64,000 nucleotides of DNA, from contig JBLDXI010000009.1 in NCBI GenBank assembly GCA_047495785.1, forward strand, positions 1,302,001 to 1,366,000. The letters are read 5' to 3'. The translations under genes and the position numbers were made by a program. This document shows positions 25,272-35,940 of the stretch, in pieces. The notes beneath the pieces were generated by a model. It was not told the DNA's origin and did no database searches. It saw nothing but the letters and a program-made list of their open reading frames with translations. The stretch's first letter is position 1. The number at the start of each line of letters is the position of its first letter. Source of the stretch: Lepidodermella squamata. Its lineage: Eukaryota > Gastrotricha.

Positions 25272-25278
25272 TTATATA
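25272..25278 (-). promoter_or_regulatory. TATA-like box upstream of the claudin-like gene
   Basis: The reverse strand reads GCTATATAAGCC about 100 bp upstream of the claudin-like start codon. The motif is good and the spacing is plausible for a core promoter with a short 5' leader; there is no direct evidence of a transcription start. Confidence 0.4.
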
Positions 25279-25839
25279 GCTAGTTAGTTAGGGTTTGATA
25301 GCGATCTTATCGCGGTTATGCCTGACAAGCCGGACATTTAGCCGCTGGTTGATCGTCAAGCGGTAATTGTAAGCGCTTCAACGTCGGACGCGGAATAGCG
25401 CGTTCGTTAATTAAGCGCGCTTAATGACCTTGACACGCCACTTTGATAAGCGGCGCGCATTTTGACGCTCACCACCGCGCGGTCTATCAAGAAAGTGAGA
25501 CGACGACGACAAGGCACTGGCGCGAGGCGTCGGTCATGTTAGCTAAATTTAATTGAAACTGAAAATAATGGTTGTAAAGCTACACTAAATGAGCGCCTTA
25601 ATTTTGGCGCGAGCTTGTTGTGAATTTGAAATGAGACGAAAACAAACAACCCGGAAAATTCTGTTCAACAAGGCATTTTTAACAATAATAACAAATTTAA
25701 TTGTACCGGTGATGTTAATCGCGAGCGGCAATAACAGAGAGCGGGTTTCTTTTTAAGCGCGCCGCCGCTCGACGCGCATTAAAAAGTTTGCAATCTCCTG
25801 GTGCGCGCGCGCGCAGAAAAAACCGCGGGAATATTTTTG

Positions 25840-25883
25840 CGCAATATTTTCTCAACTGCGGCGCGCGCGCGCAAAATATTGCG
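25840..25883. repeat. Perfect 11-bp hairpin around an alternating GC tract
   Basis: CGCAATATTTT (25840-25850) pairs with AAAATATTGCG (25873-25883), with a 22-nt loop that contains GCGCGCGCGCGC. Both the stem and the purine-pyrimidine alternating loop favour non-B DNA. Function is unknown. Confidence 0.4.
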
Positions 25884-27552
25884 ACTGCTGTTTTTGCGAC
25901 TGACTGCCGCGGCTCGAGCGCACCAGTTGCACTGGAAGCCGCGCGTAAAAAGTGCACGCGACACATTGAGTGGCGGCGAGCATCGACGCGTGACCCCGGT
26001 GCTGAGTCGCAACTACCAGGCGGCGAGCACGCGCATCACGTTTCGAAATTGCCTATTGCCTATAAATAACGTCGCGAAATGAGCAAGACCAGACGCAAGC
26101 GATAGCCAAGCAATTATCGGCTCAGGCAAGCGGGTCACCTTGTCGCTCGCGAACTTGACACGGCAATTGTCGTCGTGTCAGACTCCCGCGCGCTCAAATC
26201 GGGCAGCTTATTACTAAAGGCAAATATTGTTACAAAAGTTGCGCGTTTGTGTTGCTATGCGTTGTCGAAGTTCTAAATTTATTTAAACAACAACATACGC
26301 GCTCATCGGTGTGTTTGCCGACGCCTAGGCCGTGCTTTCGGCATTTAAAAACAGCGCGTGCCTTCAAGAAAGGCGCGCGCGTTTTTGATAATGAGTACGA
26401 CGCTGCAATTAATAAAACAAGCTAATTAAAACATGTAATCAAGTCAGCGATAACTTTGCATCATCATCCTAATTTTGACTTGTGTCGACGTAATTTTTAC
26501 CCGAGCGCGTTTATATAGTCCGGGCTATCACTGGTGCGTGATAGGATCGTCAAAGTAACTTGTCATTCCCACGCGTCTATTTTGACACGCTGCTCATTTT
26601 CGTCGCCGTCTTTTAACAACCGTATATGTATGTGAACGAGCCTCGGCTCATCTGAGTTTAATTGCTGGCGCGAGAGGCGATCGTATCACCTTTGATCGGG
26701 CCTCGTAGTTTTTATTGCGGCGGCCACGGAAGAGCGCGTCTCACTTGAGCGCGGCGACGAGTCCTCTTCACGCCAATTGCGCTCGTATCATCGTACATGA
26801 TTTGATACCATCTCGCTCCCCGTCATGTGTCCCGGAACTCAAACACATTCCCACAAGTAATTACACTAGTGTTATTGCTGTGCAACAACAGGTAACAAAA
26901 TACGGTATATGTTACACGCATTATTTTATTACCCTCGGCGCTCTGCACAGGTAATAAAGAAAAGTGAGCCTGCGGTTGGGTCGGGTGAGTAAATAAATAA
27001 CCCGTGTGTATGTGTGTGTGTATCAGCGCACGTGTTTAATGTTTGCGCGCGCAGGGTTAGCGAGTGAGCGCGCACTGGCAAGGTGACTCGTGACTCCTCG
27101 GCAGCTAGCCTGCTCGCTCGGCAGCTATACACTCGTGTCGTCAACAAGTACGGGCAATTTCTCAAGTAGTCGACGCATAAATCAAACAGTTTGGCCTCTC
27201 AAGAATTCGGCTTCTGCTGTCAAGCCTGTGTGTGGTTGCAAGGTTTAGACGCCTCAGATCCCGTCAGTGTCAGTGATATTACAACAATATTCCCAAATCA
27301 AAATTAGACCCTTGTTCAAACTGGAAAATTAAGTTTGCTGCATTTGGCTGGATTGGAACCCTCGAGCTTACAAAAAGAAGAGTGATAATGAAAGAATGAA
27401 CTGTATAAAAAGTTGGATAAAACAATGCGATCCAGGTGAGCGAAAAAAACCGCAGCATTTCTATTGACTATTACGACCTTACACAAATAGAAAAAAATGC
27501 GCTCAGGGTTGACAGGAACAAATTCTGCGCAGTGACAAGAACATCTGCGGTC

Positions 27553-27560
27553 TATAAAAG
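27553..27560 (+). promoter_or_regulatory. TATA box of the first P450
   Basis: TATAAAAG lies 45 bp upstream of the P450 start codon at 27605, which would give a very short 5' leader. The motif matches consensus and the sequence around it is non-coding. Confidence 0.45.
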
Positions 27561-27604
27561 AAGCAAAAACCAAACACACCTCATTACTATTTTGATAACA
27601 AAAA

Positions 27605-29247
27605 ATGCTGTATTTGGCACTAATTCCCGGCGCTGCTTTTCTCTACGGCTCGTATCGGTATTTTCTGGACAAAAGATTCAAATTACCTCCGGGTCCGACA
27701 CCAACGCCTTTCCTCGGCAACGCTCTGCTTCTGCCTGACGCGACTAATCCAAAGTCGAAGAAAACGTGGGAATTTTTCCGCGACCTCGGCGAACAGTACG
27801 GCCCAATCAGCACGTTCTACCTGGGCCAGTTTCGCACTATTGTTCTCAACGATGTTGAATTGATTCGCGAAGCTATTGTAAATCAGTCGAAAGTGTTCAG
27901 CGGTAGAGCTACAGACTATTTGCCGTCATTCGGCCCGCTTCGCAATGGAGTACTCACTACAAGTGGCGAAAAATGGCGAAAACACCGCCGTTTCGGCCTG
28001 AAAGCCATGAGAGATTTCGGTATAATTCAAATTAATTTTCTTATAGCGCCGAAATTCAAAAAACGACTTATTTTTATTAGGAATGGGAAAGGATGTGATG
28101 GTGACTAAAATTTTGTTCGAAGTCGAGCAGCTTATTGATGAAATGTCGAAGCAAGCGACCAAGCCTTTTGACCCTCGGGAGCTTATCGCCAATGCTGTTT
28201 CAAATATAATTTGCGAATTCGTCTTCGGTAAAAGGTGAGTCGTCACGTTTAATACGCGTTATAAAATTCTAATTGATATAATAATAACAGATTCGAATAC
28301 GGTGACCCGGTGTTTCAAAAAATGTTACATAATATTGCTGCAACAGTGAAAAATCTTACCGGCGAGCGGAAAAAGTTTTTTGCTTTCCCAATTCTGGCCA
28401 ATTTCAGTGTACCATATGAGGTAAGTGAAATATGATATTTATATCAAGGTTTTTACTTTAATCTCGATCACAGACAAGTAGCCATCTGGAGATTGTCGAA
28501 TATGTGGAGAAGATGCTGATCAAAGCCATCGAAGACCACCGGGCCGACTACGACGCGGAGAATATTCGCGATTTTCCAGATTTATTCATCCAAATGGAGA
28601 GCGATCCCAACGAAAAGTTGTCTATTCGCGATTTTACCTTTGTCATGGTTGACATGTTTATCGCTGGCACTGAGACTACGGCAACTGCGCTGAGCTGGAC
28701 CCTGATTCACCTTGCAACATATCCAGAATTCCAGAAGAAATGTCACGATTGTGTTGACGAATTCTACGACACTGATAGGCAACCAAGCGTGGCTGATCGG
28801 CCTCATCTGCCCTACCTGGATGCTGTAATGTGCGAAATTTTGCGCAAGGTCAGCGTCGCCCCGCTTGCTTTGTACCACTCAAACCTCGAAAACCACGCCA
28901 AAGTTGCGGATTATGACATACCCCCGAATTCGGTGGTCATCTACAACGTCGCAGCAGTTCATCACGATAGTAAATACTGGCAAAGTCCAGACGCTTTTAT
29001 CCCAGAACGCTGGATCGATGAAAACACTGGCAAATTGCTGAGCCATTCATCGCATTTCATGCCATTTGGCACTGGGCCTAGAGTCTGCCTAGGCGAAGGT
29101 CTAGCTCGGGTCGAATATTTCCTGTTTTTCGTATCCATCTTGCGAAAATTTTCTTTCAAATTGTCGAAGCCGATCAATCTCGATGAATATCTGTCCGGAA
29201 TTATCAATTTAGCTCCTCCCTTTGAAATAATTCTGGAATCGCGCTAA
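27605..29247 (+). CDS. Cytochrome P450, clan 2 (P450-A)
   Basis: Heme monooxygenase of about 490 residues, expected in the endoplasmic reticulum membrane. Exons 27605-28019, 28081-28234, 28291-28420 and 28474-29247 join in frame. The N-terminal anchor is followed by the proline hinge LPPGPTPTPFLGN. The oxygen-binding I helix reads AGTETTATALSW, the K helix EILR, the PERW motif follows, and the heme loop is FGTGPRVCLGEGLARVE with the axial Cys. These make it CYP2-like in clan terms; substrate is unknown. The intron after VPYE falls where the gene at 43729 has its intron after VPRQ, so the two belong to one subgroup with the intronless gene at 53145. A TATA box lies 45 bp upstream. Confidence 0.9.
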
Positions 29248-29324
29248 AGACTTTTTATTTTCTTTAATAATTCAACAGTTGCTATGGAAACAATAAAAAT
29301 TTCCGGAAGCTTAATCAGATCGTT

Positions 29325-32300
29325 CTATGGCTTAGTTTTCAAGAAATTTTGATCTCGACTTTTCAAATAATTGAAGACTCTAATTTTGTAATCGTGGTCA
29401 TGCTTCGTTGAATCCAAATCATCGTCGCTTTCCTCGAAGTCAATATTTTCAAGCCAAGCAGCGTTCCGCTCATATATCTCGATTGTACGCTTTTTACCGG
29501 CGTGAGCTTTGGGATCCAGATTAGCTCCATTATCCAGCAATAATTTAACAATTTCCCAGCTTTCTTTCGAGGGCATTCCTGCAGGTAAAAATAGCTTATT
29601 ATATTCTATATAATCAGAATTTCTTACTTTCATTAAGCAAGAGCTGTAGCGCTGTTTGATGAGAAAATTTCCCTCTTTCGACTTGCAAATTAACATTAGC
29701 ATTAAACTCCGTGATAAGCATCCGGACAACGTCAATCTGTAGCCCAATCACAGCACTTTGCAGTGGCGTCAAACCGTTGTGATCGGCAATATCGACAATA
29801 GCAGGCGCGCGGATTAAACTCAGCCTAACTACTTCGACGTGACCCGTTCGAGCGGCGTAATGAATCGGAAAATCGCCCTTACTATCGCGCGTAATTGCCA
29901 TGGCAGGCTGTTTGTCGCAAAGCAGCTCGAAAATTGCAGCTTTACCTTCGTAGCAACCGGGCATAATCGGCACGAATAAGCATCGTTCGAAGTCCAGTTG
30001 CGAAATTTCGACGACCTTAATCTCGGTTTCCAATAAACAAGTGAATGCAAGGAATCCTTTAAGGTGGTTTATGGCTAATTCATCCCCGATCCAATGGCTG
30101 GCTAATATCATGCTGTTTTTCTTGCCGAATCCTTTCGATGAGACAACGGCCCCTCTATCTATCAGTAATTTCGCGATTTCATAATGGCCGGCTAATGCGG
30201 CTAGATGTAGAGGTTGATTTCCGTGGATATCGAGCGAATCCAGCTTAGCACCGGCTGTTATTAGCAAATCAACGACCTCGAAAGAACCGGCGGCCGCAGA
30301 TAAATGGAGAGGTGTCCGGCAGGAATCTTCAACATTGCTCGGCGAATCGATTTTCGCGCCATTTTGAATCAATACATCAGCAACGTGAGATTTGTTGTAG
30401 ACAGCGGCTATGTGAAGCGGAGTCCGGCCTAGTTCCGCATCACGGGAATTCACGGCACGTCTATCAGCCCTCAGCAACCGTTCGGTAATTCTTGTCGAAC
30501 CGCCTTTTGCAGCTTTTCGAAGTAAATCATCAATTTTCGCTGAGTCATCGCTGTGATTTTCGAACAGCAAGGAGAAAACTTCGCTTGACCCGTTTTCGGC
30601 CGAGAGCATCATTGCAGTGGCGTTTTCATCCATAGGATGGTCACTTGTCGCGTTGACATCAATGCCTCGATCAATCAAAAGTTTAGCAGCCTCAATATGG
30701 TCACCTATCGCAGCTAGATGAAGCAAATTTCGGCCGTTAGAGCAACTACTCTTCAGCAATTTCGAATCGCATTCAAGTAGAAAAGAAACCGCTTGAGCAT
30801 CGCCTGTTCTGGCGAAGTAGCAAATAGCGTTGTCACCATTTGCTGTCCTAACGTCTCTATTTTTGTTAAATAACACCCTGAAAAAATGGAAATTATATTT
30901 GATTAGGAATAGAAATCTTCCCTCTTACTTGGCGCATTTGAAGTTTTTGTGAATAATTGCCAAATGAAGTGCTGGAACTTGGTCGAAGTCAGTTTCAAGG
31001 GTCAAAATCGCGACATCCGCTCGGCATTTTTCGCCGATCAGAACTCGAGTTGTTTCGGCATCTCCATGACCAGCTGCTACTAAATGAAGCGCATTTCTGC
31101 CCAAATTATTTCTCGTCGTATCTGCAGCTATCCCTAATTTACACAACATCGGCAAAATATCGACTCTTCTCGATTTCGCCGCCAGATGTAGTAGCGAATT
31201 CCCATCCTGATCGACCATCTTGAGATTCGCCCCAAGTTCCAATAGTAGTTTCGCCATTTCCCCGTGGCCCTGGGCTACTGCGATTTGTAAGGCTGTGTAT
31301 TCTTCGCCATTCTTCCATACGGTTTTGGACTCGAGATCCATGGTACGATCTTGCCCCATCTCCTTCACAATTTTCGTCGAATTCGAGGCAACTGCTGCGT
31401 GTAAGGCATTCCTACCGGTCACGTGGCTAACAGCAGCCATATTAGCCCCTCGATTTTTTAGAATTTCTACCGCATTTCTGCTCGAAGCAACGAGAACCGG
31501 CGTTTCGCCATCATCGTTTTGAATTTCCAACAATAAGCCGTCTTTCCATTTTGAGAGGAATTTCAGCGTTTTCCCGTTGTCTAGCATTGCGGCTAGATGG
31601 CATGGGGTGAGGCCCGTCTTACCTCCGAATTTACACCTTGCCATCACATCGGCGTCGAATTCTTTCAAAATCATTTTGACAAACGCTGCTTGGTCGTGAG
31701 ACGTCGCCCAATGAAGAGAGTTGCGTTCTGACCCGTCATCGATTTTATCATCCAACAGTGACTTGCCGCATTTTAGCAGCAGAACTCGGCCGACTTCAAC
31801 GTGGCCAAGACGAGCCGCGAGTAGGAACGGCGTCTCTGATTGGCCATTCACATCCTCAGCCGAAGCGCCCGTCTCCAGCAGAAATTCAACAACTTCTGGC
31901 TGATTGTTTTTCACAGCTAAGTGGAGCAGTGTCGAGTTTTCGTTGTCCACATTTCGCTGACGGGCAATCTCGGAACTTGTGACCAATTCTGTCACTCCAA
32001 CTAAATCACCAGTTTCCACCGCGATGATCAATGCGGAGTTCTATAAGAATCTTAGCTAAATGCGAGCATTTCAAAAAATTTAAATGATTACAAAATTATT
32101 TTTCTGATTATTTTCTTCGTCTTCCCAATGTTTCCGTAACGTTTGAAGGGTTGATAGAAGCGTTTCGCTGTCTTCTTCATCTTTGCACAAATCGCCCATC
32201 TCATCGCCACTCATTTCTTTCAACTTGGAAGCAGCTAATTTCTTACCTGTGTAATTTTTTTTTAAATTATAGCTATAATATTCATCAAGGATTATACATT

Positions 32301-33584
32301 TTAAAAACGAGCAGACACGCTGGACTTCTTCGTGGTCCAAGGCAATGCAGTTTCGGACAAGGTCCAGTTCGTAACGCTGAGTCTCGTCGTTAGCAAATCT
32401 TTCAACAAGAATAGGATGCGCTATAATTTTCGATAAAGAAATCCGATCACTTGGTTTTCGCTTCAGCATTGACGAGACAAGCTCCCGCAATTCCTTACTA
32501 TAGGGCTGAGGAAGAGGGCTTGCATCTTTCCTTCCGAATTATTCACATTTAATTTTTCCACAAATAATTTGAATAACAGTTTATTACTTTGAGAAGAAAG
32601 ATCTGAAATAAAGAAAAAAAATCATTTCAATATTGGGTTAATAATGCATGGGAAACCTACCCCTTAATAGTCTTCGAATCAGGAAACTGTGGGGTGAATA
32701 TCATTTCAGAAAAATGAAAGAGATTGGAAACCGAATTACCGGAAGTGACAAGGTACAAAGCTGGTAGATGACAACTCCGAGGGACCAAATATCGAAAGCC
32801 TCCGTCAGTTTCGATTTAGCGTCGAAATACTCTGGGGCGTAGTAGAGCAGATGTCTCTCATTGATAGCTTCTTGCTTCAGCCGCTTCAACCAAGGAACAC
32901 AACCGAAAGTGGTAAGGATCATTGAATTGTCCTCTTTGTTGTAGAAAATGTTCTAGGCCAGTATGCGAATTATGAAAAATTGAAAAATATGCTGAACTAT
33001 TACCGTTGCTTTAATATTTCCATGAATAATTTTCGGCTCGTTTGAATGTAAGATAATATTCAAGGCAGAAGCTAGTTGACCCAACCAAAGCCAAATCTGT
33101 ATATAAGACTCAATTTATAATTGAAATCCTGATTAAAGCTATACATTTTCTTCTGGAAACTTTTCATCTTTGGATCTTTGGCTTATAAAAGTTGCAAGAC
33201 TATCATCTGAAGGAGAAAAATTCTGAATTCTCCACGAATTTCTTAATGCAACATACCCTCTTGAAAAATCGCTGAGAAAATGTTTAGACAGCCAGTTTCT
33301 GAAAAGCTTGAATTTTGTAAATTGTTCTATCACTAAAGATACTGACTACCATCAGCAAAATAATTAGTTGGAGCTTGAAGGTTGTCATGCCGAATTGAGT
33401 CAATTATCAGTTGCAATTCTTCAACGGCCGATTCTTGATTTTTAGCATTTTCGAAGTGTTCCTTGGTTTGAATTTGTTTCAGCGCGAATTCTGCGTCATC
33501 GGTTAATCGCCGAACTCGTTTCGTAACACCAAAAGCTCCAGGCTTACCATCATCAAAGTGACCTAAATCGCTAAAATCATCCAT
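29325..33584 (-). CDS. Predicted pseudokinase fused to a long ankyrin-repeat array
   Basis: About 1230 residues. The N-terminal kinase-like domain spans exons 33584-33350, 33298-33257, 33206-33145, 33096-33004, 32952-32740, 32686-32661 and 32497-32092; ankyrin exons are 32040-30929, 30877-29628 and 29578-29325. The glycine loop (GKPGAFGV) and the beta-3 lysine (FALKQI) are present. The catalytic loop reads IIHGNIKAT instead of HRDLKxxN, and the metal-binding DFG reads TFG, so both catalytic aspartates are missing. The APE motif (YYAPEYFDA) and DIWSLGVVIYQL are kept. Roughly twenty ankyrin units follow (repeats of TPLHLAA type), a protein-binding scaffold. The kinase-to-ankyrin junction is a 51-bp intron in phase. 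Between 32498 and 32660 a second reading (SNKLLFKL to PLPQPYSKELREL) resembles kinase lobe sequence but needs a one-base shift near 32,530, so that part is uncertain. Confidence 0.72.
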
Positions 33585-34105
33585 ACGGATTTTACCACTA
33601 GCAAAACGGTAAAGCCGATAGATTACTGCTATACCTTAGCCTCTGTTAAATTATTCATCAGACCTTTTCAAATTGAATATTGAATATTGTAGTCGTTATT
33701 AATCAATCCTGTATATTGATTACCGTTGCTCATTGATATTTGTTTTCTTCCAACTCGAGATGACTCATCACCGGCTGCAAAAAAGGCACATGCGTACAAT
33801 GGTTTTTTTACCGATCATCTCAAGAGCCGGTCAAGTACAGCTGCTGTCTTGGATTAATAAGGCAGAAGAGACGCGAACAGCGTAGGCTGAGAATTAGGGT
33901 GGTTTGATAAAAACAATAGCTACCTACTATATTGAGACTCTAGCCAAAAAAGATGACACAAAAAATGCACCGAAACGCGGGACTATAAAGAGCGTTAATT
34001 GCGCGCTTATCATATAACCCGTTTTTCGTCTTTATTATTACTATAAATATTATCGTTATTGTGCTGTATTTTTCAAATCAGGCCGAAGCGACGACTTGAA
34101 GTGAA
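33585..34105. other. Intergenic between divergent genes
   Basis: No gene is seen. It separates the pseudokinase-ankyrin gene from the forward secreted-protein gene. A TATA-like sequence (ACTATAAAGAG, about 33,991-34,000) lies some 110 bp upstream of the latter's start. Confidence 0.45.
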
Positions 34106-35511
34106 ATGGCAGCGTTTTTGTGTTATGCTATCCTATTAATAGCCCACTTCGGCTCAATTTCAGCTAATGGTAACTTGAATGAGAAAATAATTGAATTTAA
34201 CGTAACGACTTGAAATAAATTTAAGGCGGCTTTTTGGCATATCTACGCCAAGCCCAGACCAGCTCTGGAACCCATCTGCCAGCTGGTTCCTACTACGGCC
34301 AACCTCAGTACCAACCTCAAAATGAACACGCAGAGCCTGCTCATCGCCCGGCTGTTCCGCAGCACCCAGTCACCCCGCACTACAACCAGGAGTACTACGA
34401 TTTCCAATATTCCCAACAGCAAGCCTGGACCAACAGCAACTACCGTCCAGTTATCATCCCGATCAGGCCGGTCCCTCCGCCACCGCGGCCGCACGAGTAC
34501 TACCCGATCCCCCCGATTGATGTCCCAGCCGAAGAAGTGGAGCCACCGAAGAAGAACTCGACCCGTCGCGTCACCACAGTTTCGCCTACAACTGTAAATC
34601 GCCACCAATCGAGCAACGTAACTGAGCATCAAACTACAACTCCGGCGGTTTTGACCACGAACTGGCAATGGAGTGAGAAAAACGAGACGATTCACGAAAA
34701 TAACGCGACCATCATCGACGAGCCTGTTATCCAGTTCGAAAATACTACAGTTGCCATTGAGGTTGAAAATCAAAATTCAACCCAGCTTAACGTCACGGAG
34801 CATTCGGAGGTTGACAGCCATAACTCCACCCAAGCAGCTAATTCAACGGTTACTATTTCGGCTTCAAACAGCACGGAATCTAATAACCAAACTATTTTCC
34901 GAGTCAGGCGAAGCAAAGATCCTCTCGAGGAACTGGGCGCTGCTTTCCATGCCTTGAACAACCTGAGCAATGGCAGCCTTGAACGTGTCGTTAACAAGTT
35001 CTTCGACATGGCTTCTAACCTATCCGACGCTATTGAGAATGCGACAACCGTTTTCAACATGACCCTCCACGACTGGGATGTATCGAATAATGAAACAAAG
35101 TCAACCAACCTAACAAGCCATGGCCATAAGTCGAAGCTCCTTTCCCACGGTATGGACCGCATCGGAATGGGGTCTATTATGGTGAATGAAGCTTCAAACG
35201 GCTCACTAGCTCAAAATATTTCGCTTTTCGTAAATAACGCCACGGTTCGAAATGAGACGATTGATAATCTGAATTCGACCGTGCAAAACGCGACTAGTAA
35301 CGGCCACCTTGCTAAATTATTCGCCAAGCATCACATTGAGGGTGACGCTTTCGCTCAGCATAACATGACCAACACCACTTCCTGGCCACCGAAAATCAAC
35401 TCAAGCAATTTTACTACTGCTTTGCCTGATATTAAGAATTTAAATTTGACAACCATCGTCTTTCCAACTACGACCCAAAAGGCGAAAGTGACGACTAAGC
35501 AGGACCATTGA
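34106..35511 (+). CDS. Secreted asparagine/threonine-rich mucin-like glycoprotein
   Basis: About 449 residues from exons 34106-34169 and 34226-35511. The short first exon encodes a signal peptide (MAAFLCYAILLIAHFGSISA). The mature protein starts with a proline/tyrosine/glutamine-rich part (PVIIPIRPVPPPPRPHEYYP, about residues 40-130). It then becomes a low-complexity region with about thirty NxS/T glycosylation sites, and ends in a threonine-rich stretch. Cysteines are almost absent, so no compact disulphide domain is likely. A dibasic-type RVRRSKDP site near the middle could be a processing site. It looks like an extracellular coat or matrix component; no named family was recognised. The gene immediately downstream is also a secreted mucin-like protein. 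Confidence 0.7.
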
Positions 35512-35940
35512 GATAGGAATCGAAATATTCGGCAACGCATCCGGTTCATAGATAAACCGGTGCTCATCACGCCATCCCGAAAGTTGAAATGTATTCCCCA
35601 TCACCTTTGTACCGTTCATCGATATTTCAGCGTAAAAACTATAGCAAACAATGCCTTTCCTGCGTTGATGTATGAAATAAAAAAGACAGATTATTGCGAC
35701 TTGTTGGGATACGCAGTATCATTATTTTTGAGATATAAATCATAAGCCTATGTATTGACACAAGGTAGATTCTGGGCGTTACTTTATTATACGCATGCCA
35801 GCAAGGTATGTAATTGCAGGCAAATATTGAATTTATGCATATAAGCCTATAACTGCAACATCGCCACCTACTGAATACAGTTGGTTGCGTGATTTTTGTG
35901 TAATATCAACAAGAATTGGCTGCAAAAATCAAATGAAATA
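35512..35940. other. Intergenic, nothing recognised
   Basis: AT-rich gap between two forward secreted-protein genes, probably the 3' end of the first and promoter of the second. Confidence 0.4.

Larger units (their letters stand above)
25172..27604. other. CpG-rich non-coding region between divergent genes
   Basis: About 2.4 kb between the reverse-strand claudin-like gene and the forward P450. From roughly 25,370 to 27,170 it is unusually rich in CG and GCGC steps, including (GC)n runs at 25,801-25,814 and about 25,859-25,872 and a TG-rich run near 27,005-27,022. Several overlapping open frames on both strands around 25.7-26.1 kb are low-complexity artefacts of the GC-rich tracts. No known gene family is recognised. 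Confidence 0.5.

Noticed and set aside
25715-26082. Several overlapping open frames on both strands
   Set aside because: They arise from GC-rich low-complexity sequence (GCGCGC tracts) that lacks stops; the predicted peptides are Arg/Ala-rich with no family resemblance.
29325-32040. Separate ankyrin gene distinct from the kinase-like gene
   Set aside because: A 51-bp GT..AG intron (32041-32091) joins the kinase exon to the ankyrin exon in phase, and the apparent stop after the kinase exon lies inside this intron.
34243-34773. Reverse-strand 176-residue frame
   Set aside because: It is the antisense shadow of the secreted glycoprotein gene, whose signal peptide and splice phase support the forward strand.
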